Assembly (NCBI GenBank): GCA_019634575.1
Contig: JAHCAY010000005.1
Span: 62,001 to 126,000, forward strand
Direction of reading: 5' to 3'
From: Candidatus Didemnitutus sp.
GTDB taxonomy: Bacteria; Verrucomicrobiota; Verrucomicrobiia; Opitutales; Opitutaceae
Length of the DNA stretch: 64,000 bases
Part shown: one piece after another, positions 7,870-16,120 of the stretch
Layout of the letters: every line of letters begins with the position of its first letter
How positions within the stretch are numbered: the first letter of the stretch is position 1
Notes under the pieces: model-generated
Database searches by the model: none
Told to the model about the DNA's origin: nothing
What the model saw: only the letters and a program-made list of their open reading frames with translations
Made by a program: the position numbers and the translations under genes

Positions 7870-8607
7870 TCAATGCAATGTGCAGCCACCGTCCACAACG
7901 AGTTCGGTTCCGGTGATCCAGCGGGACGCCGGTGAAAGGAGGAACGCTGCCGCCTTCGCGGCGTCCATCGGTAGCCCTTTGCCCAGCGGATAGCGCGCGC
8001 TGTATGCGGCCGCTTGGGCGACGGTCTGCAGACGGTCCGCAGATTCAGCCATCGGCGTCTCCAACATGCCCGGCGAGATCACGTTGACCCGGATGGGAAC
8101 CGCAGCCAGTTCCACGGCCATGCAGCGAACCGCCGCCGACAAAGCAGCCTTGCTGGCGGAATACGCTGTGTATCCAGTGGATCCGCGCAGTCCGGCCACG
8201 GACCCCAACAGAACCACCGAGGCGCCCGGATTGAGGCGACGGCCTCTGACCAACTCACGAAGCAGGGCCAGCGGTCCTTCCGTGTTCACCGTGAATATCC
8301 GACGGAGCAAGGTGGCATCGGTCATTACCAGCGGCCGGACCGCCGTGATGCCTGCAGAAAACACGACGCCATCCAATCGCGGCATCTGCTGCACGACGGC
8401 GGCAAAAGCCGCTGCGTTTTCGAGATCAAAGGCGACGCGAGCCCCCGAGGGCAGATGTTCAGCCTCCTCGACCTTCCGGCTGCACAGGACCAGCCCGGCG
8501 CCGAGTTGGCCGCAGAGCGTCGCGCAGGCTCGGCCGACGGCGCCGGTCGCCCCGACGACCGCGATGGTCTTGCCCTGTAGACCGAAAATTCCCTCGACGA
8601 CGCTCAT
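7870..8607 (-). CDS. Short-chain dehydrogenase/reductase (FabG-like)
   Basis: A 245-residue SDR. The cofactor loop is GATGAVG (19-25), with SAG in the central region, Asn108, catalytic Ser136 and the pair Tyr149/Lys153 in YSASK. The C-terminus WITGTELVVDGG is typical of FabG-like members that reduce 3-oxoacyl groups or sugar ketones. It overlaps the ACP gene by 4 bp and is followed only by the asnB remnant. A likely role is reducing the beta-keto product of the KAS III-like enzyme while it is bound to ACP. Confidence 0.85.
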   Translation of the reverse strand: MSVVEGIFGLQGKTIAVVGATGAVGRACATLCGQLGAGLVLCSRKVEEAEHLPSGARVAFDLENAAAFAAVVQQMPRLDGVVFSAGITAVRPLVMTDATLLRRIFTVNTEGPLALLRELVRGRRLNPGASVVLLGSVAGLRGSTGYTAYSASKAALSAAVRCMAVELAAVPIRVNVISPGMLETPMAESADRLQTVAQAAAYSARYPLGKGLPMDAAKAAAFLLSPASRWITGTELVVDGGCTLH

Positions 8608-8828
8608 TGCGTCCCGAGATTAAAGATGTCCCGCACGGTCTCGCAGCCCCCGAGTTGCTGCCCCGAAATCTGTCGGCCGAAGCAGGCATCGAAGGTCGCG
8701 AGAGTCGTCAACGCGGCCAAGGAGTCCCAGATCGGCAGATGCCGAAAGTTCGTGTCCGGCGAGAGTGTGCCTGGTTCGAGACCGATCAGATTGGCTTCGA
8801 GTTCCTGGATGAATTTGTCAATGGTCAT
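8604..8828 (-). CDS. Acyl carrier protein (first copy)
   Basis: A 74-residue acidic four-helix protein. WDSLAAL provides the DSL motif, with Ser36 as the site for the 4'-phosphopantetheine arm. It overlaps both neighbours by 4 bp (SDR and KAS III-like gene), so it should be made stoichiometrically with them. It differs clearly from the second ACP at 11905 and from a housekeeping AcpP, pointing to a dedicated carrier for the cluster's acyl group. Confidence 0.88.
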   Translation of the reverse strand: MTIDKFIQELEANLIGLEPGTLSPDTNFRHLPIWDSLAALTTLATFDACFGRQISGQQLGGCETVRDIFNLGTQ

Positions 8829-9919
8829 GGCGGAAAGGCATTCGAGGATTGGTCATACTGATGGAGCGAACAGTGAGTTAGTGGGCCGAGGGAGAGCACG
8901 CAGCTAGCCCACGAAAGCCCAACGCCGAAGCCGGAGCAGAGGACCTTCAAGGACCGCCCGCTCACCTGCGAGCCGAGCGCGTCGCAAATCGCCGCCGGCA
9001 CAGACGCCGAGCTCTGGTTGCCAAACCGCTCGGCTGTTCGCCATGGCACTTTCTCTAGCGGGGCCTTGATGCGCTTGGCCAAGTTCGAAAGTATGAAGCG
9101 ATTAGCTTGGTGAAAGACGAACGCGTCAATGCTCTCCACGGCATGTCCGCTGAACTCCAAAAGCTCACGCACAGCCAGAGGTTCCTCCCGCAAGGTGAAA
9201 TTGAATACCTCGATCCCGTTCATGAACAGGTCGTCCGGTGCGCGCACGTTTCCATCCGCATCCGTCGCCTCCACCGCCGTGGCAGCCGAACTCGGCAGAC
9301 GGTGCCCACCAGCCGGAATACAGATCGCCGAGTGCCCCTTGCCGTCGGAATGCAGCGAAAACCACGACGAATCCTCCGAACCGGTGCGCTCGATCAATGT
9401 CGCTGTGCCAGCATCTCCGAACAGAGGCACGACCGCACGATCCCGGGGGTTGATCGTCTGTGTCACCGTGTCGCCGGCCAGCAACAGAACCCTCCGGCAA
9501 CCACCAGCCTGCACCATGCCGTAGGCAAGGTAGAGACCGTAGACCCACCCCGAGCACCCTTGGTTGATATCGAAGGCCGCCGCCGACTTGGTCAGGCCAA
9601 GCCGTCCGTGGAGAAGATTGGCGTTGCACGGTTGCCAGTGGTCCGGCGTCTGGGTCACGCAGACAACAGCGTCCAGCGAGTCGGCAGCAACACCAGCACC
9701 GGCAAGCAAGCACCGCGCGGCGGATTCACAAAGATCGAGAGTGGTGACCCCTGGGGGAGCGACGTGGCGCGAATGGATGCCCACCAAGTTCCGCAGCCGT
9801 TCCAGTTGGATCGGCTCCAACGCCAGGGCTTGAGCGTCCTGTTCCAGAGTCCGTGACAGCGGTCCGGTGCAGGTGGAAATGCCGCTGATGCGCGCTTGGG
9901 TGAATTTCGCCTGAGGCAT
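8825..9919 (-). CDS. 3-oxoacyl-ACP synthase III-like (KAS III) enzyme
   Basis: A 364-residue thiolase-fold condensing enzyme. The KAS III triad is present: Cys122 in INQGCSGWVYG, His270 in VFHQAN and Asn301 in ERFGNQSSAS. The ATG at 9919 is chosen because upstream sequence in the same frame overlaps the SDR gene and lacks homology. KAS III enzymes condense an acyl-CoA with malonyl-ACP. Its place between two ACP genes, two SDRs and an AMP-ligase inside a polysaccharide cluster suggests it builds a short acyl substituent rather than starting bulk fatty acid synthesis (inference). Confidence 0.88.
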   Translation of the reverse strand: MPQAKFTQARISGISTCTGPLSRTLEQDAQALALEPIQLERLRNLVGIHSRHVAPPGVTTLDLCESAARCLLAGAGVAADSLDAVVCVTQTPDHWQPCNANLLHGRLGLTKSAAAFDINQGCSGWVYGLYLAYGMVQAGGCRRVLLLAGDTVTQTINPRDRAVVPLFGDAGTATLIERTGSEDSSWFSLHSDGKGHSAICIPAGGHRLPSSAATAVEATDADGNVRAPDDLFMNGIEVFNFTLREEPLAVRELLEFSGHAVESIDAFVFHQANRFILSNLAKRIKAPLEKVPWRTAERFGNQSSASVPAAICDALGSQVSGRSLKVLCSGFGVGLSWASCVLSLGPLTHCSLHQYDQSSNAFPP

Positions 9920-9926
9920 GACTGGT

Positions 9927-10655
9927 TCAGATGGTGCCGGAGTCCACGAAGATGTTCTGACCGGTGATGGACGTCGCCCCGTCACCAAGCAGGAACGCCA
10001 CCGTGTCCGCAACCGAGTCAAGTTTGGTCGCCTGCTTGAGCGCCGTGCGGTTGTAGATCCGCTGCCGTTGCTCCTCGTTCAGCTTGTCGCTCATGGCTGT
10101 CTCCATGAATCCCGCGACGAGGCAATTGGAGCGAATGCCGCGCTCGCCCCACTCCCGGGCCGTGTTTTTCGAGAAGGCTTCCAGCGCGCCCTTCGTCGAC
10201 GCATACATCGCCAACCCCTTGTAGCCGGTATGCGCGCTGATGGATGAGATGTGGATAACGGATCCCTGCACCCGATGGAGGAGCATGTGGCGAATCGCAT
10301 ACTTGGTGACCATCATGGGCGCGAACACATTCACCTCATACATCGCCCGCAGCCGGTTCGCATCGAGGTTGGTGACAAGGTCGTCGTAAGCCATCGCCGC
10401 GTTGTTCACGTAGCCGTGCAACACCGTGCCGAAGGGCACGAATCGGCCAAAGAGATCCTGCTTGACCCGGTCGACACAGCCCAGGTCGAACTCATGGAAA
10501 TGAACCCGGTCTGGGTATCGCCCCTGAAGGACGGCATATTCAGGAGAATGCCGACGGCTGACCCCGTAGACGCTCCAGCCGGCCTCGGCCAGTGACGAGG
10601 ATATCGCCAGGCCCAACCCCTGCGAGACACCAGTGACGAGGATGTTCTTGCTCAT
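9927..10655 (-). CDS. Short-chain dehydrogenase/reductase (second copy)
   Basis: A 242-residue SDR with cofactor loop GVSQGLG (9-15), NNA (84-86), catalytic Ser near 137 and Tyr151/Lys155 in YASTK. The C-terminus SITGQNIFVDSGTI is FabG-like. The ATG at 10655 overlaps the AMP-ligase stop by 4 bp, and the gene ends 7 bp before the KAS III-like gene. With the SDR at 7870 it gives the module two distinct reductases, which could act on different chain positions or on an acyl versus a sugar substrate. Confidence 0.85.
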   Translation of the reverse strand: MSKNILVTGVSQGLGLAISSSLAEAGWSVYGVSRRHSPEYAVLQGRYPDRVHFHEFDLGCVDRVKQDLFGRFVPFGTVLHGYVNNAAMAYDDLVTNLDANRLRAMYEVNVFAPMMVTKYAIRHMLLHRVQGSVIHISSISAHTGYKGLAMYASTKGALEAFSKNTAREWGERGIRSNCLVAGFMETAMSDKLNEEQRQRIYNRTALKQATKLDSVADTVAFLLGDGATSITGQNIFVDSGTI

Positions 10656-11908
10656 GTGCGCGAAAGTTTGCCGGTGCGGGTCGTTGCGAGTTGGGAGACG
10701 AAGCGAATGATCCGGGGGATTTTGAAGGGTTGCAATCGTTCCGCCGCGTAGGCGCGGATCTCGGTTTCCGTCACTAGGCCGACGAATGCGTCGAGTAGCA
10801 CGATCTCTGCACAAAGGATATGCCCCATGACTGAGTTCTTCCGGCCAAGAACGCGCACCTGCCCAACACCGGGATGTGCAGCGAGGACAGCCTCCACCTC
10901 GTGGGGGTTAACTTTGCTCCCGCCGACATTCACCCAATCCCGTTCGCGTGCGACGATCCGAAAGCGCAAGGGCTGCTCCGAAACGATCTCGACCATGTCT
11001 CCCGTCGCATACCAGTCGCCAGCCAAGGGGCAACCGGCGAATTCGCCAAGCAATGCACGGTGCACGTTCAGCTGACCTTCGCGCACCGCGATGCGGCCCT
11101 CCAATCCCGGAGCGATCGCAAAAACATCTCCATCGGCCACCAGCAGTGTCCCCGCCTCCGTCGAAGCGTAGACATTGTGCACGCGCGCATTGGGGAACAG
11201 GGCGGAAACCTTGGCCACCAGCGGTCCGTCAGCACGCTCTCCTCCGAGCGTCACTGACCGAACGCCCGGCAGCGAGCGATCCACGGGCAAGAGCAAGCGG
11301 TAGAAGCTGGGAGTCGCCGATATGTGTGTGACCCGGTGGCACGACAGCGCGTCGAGCACGCCAGCCCGGTCCAGACCCTGAACGTCAACCACCGTGCAAC
11401 CGTTGGCGAGTGCTTGCAGGTAGACCTGGATCCCGGCTACGTGCGTCGGATTATACGCGAACGCCCAGATTGCCTCGGCGTGCCTCGTCGAGACTTTAAC
11501 GGCCCGAGCCAGATTGGCCACGCTCTGCCAGACGAGCTTGGGCAGTCCCGTGGAACCGGAAGTGAACAGACCCAATCGCGCTCGGGATCCGCCCGCCGCT
11601 AGCTGCGCGAGTGAGGCTATGGTCAGCGTCCCGCCCGCGATCATCGTTGTTGGCTGGTTCAACTGGACCGTCGAATAGCCAAGGGCTTCGATTTCACGTG
11701 CACCGAAATCATGATCGAAAAGTGTGAGGTCAGCATCCCGCGCCACGGCCAGCGTCACCTCCACCAAAGCCTCGTTCGTGGACGCGGGCTGAAAGCAGGG
11801 ACGCAGCGTCGCCGTCCGGGCGTTCAACCGGGCGAGTAGCTCGGCATACTTGGTGCGAAGCCCGCTGCGGGCATCAATTAGCCAATCTCGGTCTGTGGCC
11901 TCGTTCAT
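10652..11908 (-). CDS. AMP-dependent acyl-CoA synthetase/ligase-like protein
   Basis: A 418-residue ANL-superfamily adenylating enzyme. Motifs in order are FTSGSTGLPK (P-loop), YASTEAG, YATGD, RERDWVNVGGSKVNPHEVE (hinge) and a terminal RTGKLSR with the catalytic Lys. It is shorter than typical fatty acyl-CoA ligases (about 500 or more residues), the loss being in the N-terminal half. With ACP genes on both sides (4-bp overlap with the second ACP) it probably activates a carboxylic acid and loads it onto ACP. Confidence 0.85.
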   Translation of the reverse strand: MNEATDRDWLIDARSGLRTKYAELLARLNARTATLRPCFQPASTNEALVEVTLAVARDADLTLFDHDFGAREIEALGYSTVQLNQPTTMIAGGTLTIASLAQLAAGGSRARLGLFTSGSTGLPKLVWQSVANLARAVKVSTRHAEAIWAFAYNPTHVAGIQVYLQALANGCTVVDVQGLDRAGVLDALSCHRVTHISATPSFYRLLLPVDRSLPGVRSVTLGGERADGPLVAKVSALFPNARVHNVYASTEAGTLLVADGDVFAIAPGLEGRIAVREGQLNVHRALLGEFAGCPLAGDWYATGDMVEIVSEQPLRFRIVARERDWVNVGGSKVNPHEVEAVLAAHPGVGQVRVLGRKNSVMGHILCAEIVLLDAFVGLVTETEIRAYAAERLQPFKIPRIIRFVSQLATTRTGKLSRT

Positions 11909-12162
11909 CCCTTGCGACTGCCAGTGAGCCTGTCGTGGATCTCGCCCACCGTGTTCACAAGACCGTCCGCAAACACGTCGACGCCAAACTCCTCTTCGAT
12001 ACGCACCGTCAATTCGGCGAGATCCAGCGACTCGAATCCGAGATCCTCGCGCAACCGGTCCGTCGATTCGAGTGCTGGCAATAGCGGCAGGGCTTTGTTG
12101 GCCCTAACTTGATTCACGATAACGAGGAGCTTGTCGTTCATAGAAATGTCGGAAGCGGCCAT
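11905..12162 (-). CDS. Acyl carrier protein (second copy)
   Basis: A carrier protein of about 85 residues. LREDLGFESLDLAEL holds the phosphopantetheine Ser (S in ESLD), followed by the usual acidic helix II (RIEEEFGVDV). Two starts are reasonable: ATG at 12162, and ATG at 12141 (7 codons shorter). A still longer reading would run into the deacetylase gene. It overlaps the AMP-ligase by 4 bp, the natural partner for loading. It is the more canonical of the two ACPs here. Confidence 0.85.
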   Translation of the reverse strand: MAASDISMNDKLLVIVNQVRANKALPLLPALESTDRLREDLGFESLDLAELTVRIEEEFGVDVFADGLVNTVGEIHDRLTGSRKG

Positions 12163-12170
12163 ACAACGGA

Positions 12171-13115
12171 TCAGGGGCGCGCTGGGGGGACGCAATACTC
12201 CACCTGGGTCGGATTCAGCAAACGTCCCTCGGCAACGAGAATGGCGGCCTCGGAGAGGATCGCATCAAAGACCGGCAGCAGGCCGGGATCCGTAAGAAAA
12301 TTATGAGGATGGCTCCACAGGTGGACCACTCCGCCCCGTGCAGCTGCATCGTGCAACAAGGCCTTCCAGCGGCGCACGGTGCGGGCGCGACTGATCAACC
12401 GCCGGCTGCGGTTGTGCCAGAAGTTCAACAAATACCCCGACGGAATCGGACGGGATTCAGACAACCCGCCGGGAGCCTCCTTTTGCGCTCTCGCCCCCAT
12501 GCCAAGCTCAAGCAGGAGACTGCCCATCCTCCGGGCCATGCCTCGCAGGTCCGGCCGCCAGAGTTCACGATAACCAACCACTCCATGGCCCGCCAAACGG
12601 GCCACATGACCGATTTGGTTGCGCGGAAAGATGATGGTGCGGGGAGACCACCCTTGGCTCGCCGCTAGTTCGCGCACCAAGCTGAGTTCCAAGTCGAAGA
12701 CGTCAGCTGGGACCACCTTCTCCGCTAGCGGCACATGGGTAAATCCGTGGGTGGCAAGTTCGTGCCTTCCGTCGGACTGCACGCGACGCAGCGCGCTCGG
12801 CACGAGCCAGCCATCGAGTTTATCGCTGCGCACGGCCCGGTGGAACGCCTGCAACCATGGTCGTCCGTCAAACTCCACGTTCGGCAACCGGCTCAAAAAT
12901 CGCGGCAGCATTTCAGTCGACAACGTGAACATACCCACAAACGCGAACGTGGCGTGGATATCGTGCCGCGCCAGCGTCGTAACCAGCTTCCTATAAATTT
13001 CATCAAGTGCAGCCGTCGTCAGACGGGCTTCCAGGGCCGGCGTCAGGTGATCGGCCATACCCCACTTACCCTCGCAATCAAACGACACTACGAATTTTCC
13101 CGGGGTATTGCTCAT
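12171..13115 (-). CDS. Polysaccharide deacetylase-family protein
   Basis: A 314-residue NodB-fold protein. VSFDCEGKWG supplies the metal-binding acid motif, ATFAFVGMF the next strand, and ELATHGFTH the His-x3-His zinc site; FPRNQ and WSHPHNFL follow as the later conserved motifs. These enzymes remove N- or O-acetyl groups from glycans. No signal peptide is evident, suggesting a cytoplasmic or lipid-linked substrate. It overlaps the GNAT-like gene by 4 bp; deacetylation followed by re-acylation from ACP is an attractive but unproven sequence. Confidence 0.85.
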   Translation of the reverse strand: MSNTPGKFVVSFDCEGKWGMADHLTPALEARLTTAALDEIYRKLVTTLARHDIHATFAFVGMFTLSTEMLPRFLSRLPNVEFDGRPWLQAFHRAVRSDKLDGWLVPSALRRVQSDGRHELATHGFTHVPLAEKVVPADVFDLELSLVRELAASQGWSPRTIIFPRNQIGHVARLAGHGVVGYRELWRPDLRGMARRMGSLLLELGMGARAQKEAPGGLSESRPIPSGYLLNFWHNRSRRLISRARTVRRWKALLHDAAARGGVVHLWSHPHNFLTDPGLLPVFDAILSEAAILVAEGRLLNPTQVEYCVPPARP

Positions 13116-14176
13116 GAGGGTATGGCTTCGAAGCCGTAATCGCCCGCCGAGGGCATGAAGGAGTGCTTGATCCCGCGGAGTCCACGCTCGCGATGGTGCA
13201 TGAGCGTGATGGGACGCCGCGACCAGACGCTGAGATCACTGCGTTCCAACCACTGGTTGCTGCGAGACTCGCCGCCCATGACCAGGAGCAGGTGGGCACC
13301 CGCGCGGCGCGCCGCAGCCCGGACAAGGCTCAGCAAGACGGCAAGGGCCTGCTCATCTTGGACGCGCCAGTCAACGACTCGGGCGACGGCGAGGCCATGA
13401 CGCCGCCCCAAGGACACCATCGCGAAACCAGCAATCGCTCCCTCTTGCCGGAGCTCAAGCACGCGGTGGGCCGGACCGCAGGGATGGAAGAATCGCCAGA
13501 ACATGACCTCCGGGTTCCACCATTGGGCAAAGGCTGCGTCGTCTGGCCACGCCTGATTGGCGTAGGCAGCGTGATCGGCAACTTCGCCAGCTTCGCGCGG
13601 CTGCCACAGTCGCCACGCAAATCCCTTCGTTTGGCCCCGTTTTGTTTCATCGTCGGAGAACCACCCAACCGAAGTCGAAGAGTTGGGCCTGATCCGCTTC
13701 CATGCAAGTTGCACACCCGCTGCGACGGGCCGCAGCCAAGATGCCCTCCAACAGGTATCAAGGTCGGCGTATCCCAGCCGTCGCATGCCGCCCGCCCAGG
13801 CTTCATGTGTGCCTGGCACCAGGACGTGCTTTTCCCCAAAGATGGCTTGTGCCGAGAGCAGTCCACCAGCTCCGCTCTTGCGGTGCTCCGCCAGCACCAT
13901 CGTGTTTTGCGGCGCAGCCACGGCGATCTCGGTCCCGAGCCAGCGCCAAGGCATGCGCTGCACATGAATGCACCCGACCACCCGCCCGCCAGCATCGACG
14001 GCCAAGTGGAAATCGCGAGTCCGGCCGCGACTCAACGGTGCCTCGTCGTAAAGCCAGCGGAGATAATTCGGTGACGCTTGGTAGGCCTGCGGACCAAAAC
14101 TTGCCCGGGCGAACACGAGGTAATCCAGTTCCCGCTTCGCTTCGCCTGCAACAATCCGGATGTCGTGGCAACTCAT
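13112..14176 (-). CDS. GNAT-type acyltransferase (probably double domain)
   Basis: A 354-residue cytoplasmic protein. The N-terminal half has a GNAT-like core: a long beta stretch (FHLAVDAGGRVVGCIHV) and VLAEHRKSGAGGLL, resembling the acyl-CoA pyrophosphate loop V-x-x-x-x-R-x-x-G-x-G. The C-terminal half repeats the pattern more weakly (VLELRQEGAIAGFAMV). FemAB/Eis-like double GNAT proteins have this size. The ATG at 14176 overlaps the asnB stop by 4 bp. It is a plausible acyltransferase for the group built by the ACP module; the acceptor is unknown. Confidence 0.65.
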   Translation of the reverse strand: MSCHDIRIVAGEAKRELDYLVFARASFGPQAYQASPNYLRWLYDEAPLSRGRTRDFHLAVDAGGRVVGCIHVQRMPWRWLGTEIAVAAPQNTMVLAEHRKSGAGGLLSAQAIFGEKHVLVPGTHEAWAGGMRRLGYADLDTCWRASWLRPVAAGVQLAWKRIRPNSSTSVGWFSDDETKRGQTKGFAWRLWQPREAGEVADHAAYANQAWPDDAAFAQWWNPEVMFWRFFHPCGPAHRVLELRQEGAIAGFAMVSLGRRHGLAVARVVDWRVQDEQALAVLLSLVRAAARRAGAHLLLVMGGESRSNQWLERSDLSVWSRRPITLMHHRERGLRGIKHSFMPSAGDYGFEAIPS

Positions 14177-16119
14177 CGATTTGCGTCCAGCCAAGATTGG
14201 AACATCAGCACTGACCAGAGTTGGTGCTGGTTGGATCGCCTGCCGCTCTGGTGCTCCGTCCATGCTTCTTGAATCGGCCCAGAGGCGAAAAATCCGTCAC
14301 GTTTCAGTCGGTCCGCCGCGAGCAGTTCCGCTGCCCATTCCCGCAGCGGTCCCCGCAGCCAATCCCGGATGGGCACGCCGAATCCGGCCTTCGGCCGTTC
14401 GAAGAGCTCCCTCGGCACATGGCGGGCCAGCACGTTGCGCAAAAGCCGCTTCCCCACCCCACCCTGCATGTGGGTCGCTGCCGGAACCCGCCACGCGAAA
14501 CGCACAAGTTCGTTGGCGAGAAACGGCACCCGCACCTCCAGGCTCGCCGACATCGCCGCCCGATCCACCTTGCAGAGCATGTCATCAGGCAGGCAGGTCG
14601 TCAGATCGTGAAACATCATCCGTTGCACGAACGGCATCTCGCCGGGCAGGAGATGAAATTCTGACGTCGCCGGGGGAAGTCCGGCACCGAGCACAATCAT
14701 CCCCGGATCGGGCCACATCGTGGCTAGCTGGACATAGAGCTCCTCAGGTGAACGGGCCCAGGCGGCCCGAGCGAGCTTGTGCAGCTTGTCCCCGGCCCCG
14801 CGCACCCTCAGTCGGGACGGAAGCACGGGCGCCATGAAGTCGGCGAACTTCGTCCACGTGGCCGGCCGCCCGGCCATGATCGCCTGGGCCAATCCTGCGC
14901 GTAGCACCAGCGGGAGCCTCGCCAACCGCGGCCACACCCGTGCGCTCCACAGGTAGCGGTTGTAGCCGCAGAACAGCTCATCGCCCGCATCGCCGGACAG
15001 GGCCACGGTCACATGGCGGCGCGTGAAGCGCGATACGAGGGTCGTCGGGACCTGCGACGAGTCGGCAAAGGGCTCATCGTAGATCCCGGGCAGTTCCGTC
15101 ACCAGCGCCAGCGTCTCCTCGGCGGTAACCTGATGCTCGTGATGTTCGGTTCCGAGATGCCGGGCAACCTGCTTGGCATACGGGGCCTCATCGAACGGCG
15201 AATCGCCAAAACCGATGGTGAAGGTCTTCACGGGTCTTCCGCTCTGCGCCTGCATCAACGCGACGATGAGTGACGAATCGATCCCTCCCGACAGCAAGGC
15301 GCCCAAGGGCACATCGGCCACCATCCGCTCACCGACCGAGCGCCGCAGCAGATCTTCAAGCTCATCCACGAGCAAGGGGTCATCCGCTGACCGTGTCTCC
15401 ACATCACGGGTCTCCAGCAGGTTCGACGCCGACCAGTAGGGCGTGGGCTCCGACAGCCCTCCGCCGAGACGGTAGACCAGAAACTGACCCGGCTGGAGCT
15501 TGCGGCAACCTTGGTAGATGGCGAGCGGCCCGGGCACGTAGCCGTGCCTCACATAGTGCGCCAACGCCACCCGGTCGATCCGGCGATCGAATTCAGGATG
15601 CTGGCGGAGTGCCTTCAGCTCCGAGCTAAAAAGGATCCCGCGGGCGGTCGCGGCGTAATACAGCGGCTTTTCCCCGATGCGATCACGAGCGAGGGTCAGG
15701 GTGCTTTCTTGCGCATCCCACACCGCGAACGCAAACATCCCGTCGAGCCGCCGCAGCGTTTCGACCTCGCCCCATTCGCCCAGCGCATGGAGGAGCACCT
15801 CGGTGTCAGACTTGCCCACGAACCGCGCGCCCCGCTGTTCGAGCTGCGCCCGGAGGATGCGGAAGTTGTAGATCTCGCCATTGAAGACGATCGTCCGTCG
15901 GCCATCCGGCGAACGCATGGGTTGTGCCCCCGAGGGAGTCAGGTCGAGAATCGAAAGCCGCCGGTGCCCGAGGTGGACGCAGTTGTCCGCACTCTGCCAG
16001 CCCCCGGCTTCGTCGGGTCCACGCAATCGCAGCGCATCGCGCATGCGGTGCAGGATCTCCCGATGCTCAGGCGCTGACCGCTGGGGCTCCTGAACCATGA
16101 ATCCCGCAATGCCGCACAT
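14173..16119 (-). CDS. asnB: Asparagine synthase-type amidotransferase (first copy)
   Basis: A 648-residue glutamine-hydrolysing AsnB. Cys2 is the glutaminase nucleophile (MCGIAGF), RRLSILDL and FNGEIYN shape the glutamine site, SGGIDSS (277-283) is the PP-loop of the synthetase domain, and SGDAGDELFCGY follows. The ATG at 16119 is required to expose Cys2. In exopolysaccharide clusters such proteins usually amidate a uronic acid carboxylate rather than making asparagine. The neighbouring UDP-sugar dehydrogenase makes that reading sensible. It overlaps the GNAT-like gene by 4 bp. Confidence 0.9.
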   Translation of the reverse strand: MCGIAGFMVQEPQRSAPEHREILHRMRDALRLRGPDEAGGWQSADNCVHLGHRRLSILDLTPSGAQPMRSPDGRRTIVFNGEIYNFRILRAQLEQRGARFVGKSDTEVLLHALGEWGEVETLRRLDGMFAFAVWDAQESTLTLARDRIGEKPLYYAATARGILFSSELKALRQHPEFDRRIDRVALAHYVRHGYVPGPLAIYQGCRKLQPGQFLVYRLGGGLSEPTPYWSASNLLETRDVETRSADDPLLVDELEDLLRRSVGERMVADVPLGALLSGGIDSSLIVALMQAQSGRPVKTFTIGFGDSPFDEAPYAKQVARHLGTEHHEHQVTAEETLALVTELPGIYDEPFADSSQVPTTLVSRFTRRHVTVALSGDAGDELFCGYNRYLWSARVWPRLARLPLVLRAGLAQAIMAGRPATWTKFADFMAPVLPSRLRVRGAGDKLHKLARAAWARSPEELYVQLATMWPDPGMIVLGAGLPPATSEFHLLPGEMPFVQRMMFHDLTTCLPDDMLCKVDRAAMSASLEVRVPFLANELVRFAWRVPAATHMQGGVGKRLLRNVLARHVPRELFERPKAGFGVPIRDWLRGPLREWAAELLAADRLKRDGFFASGPIQEAWTEHQSGRRSNQHQLWSVLMFQSWLDANR

Positions 16120-16120
16120 A

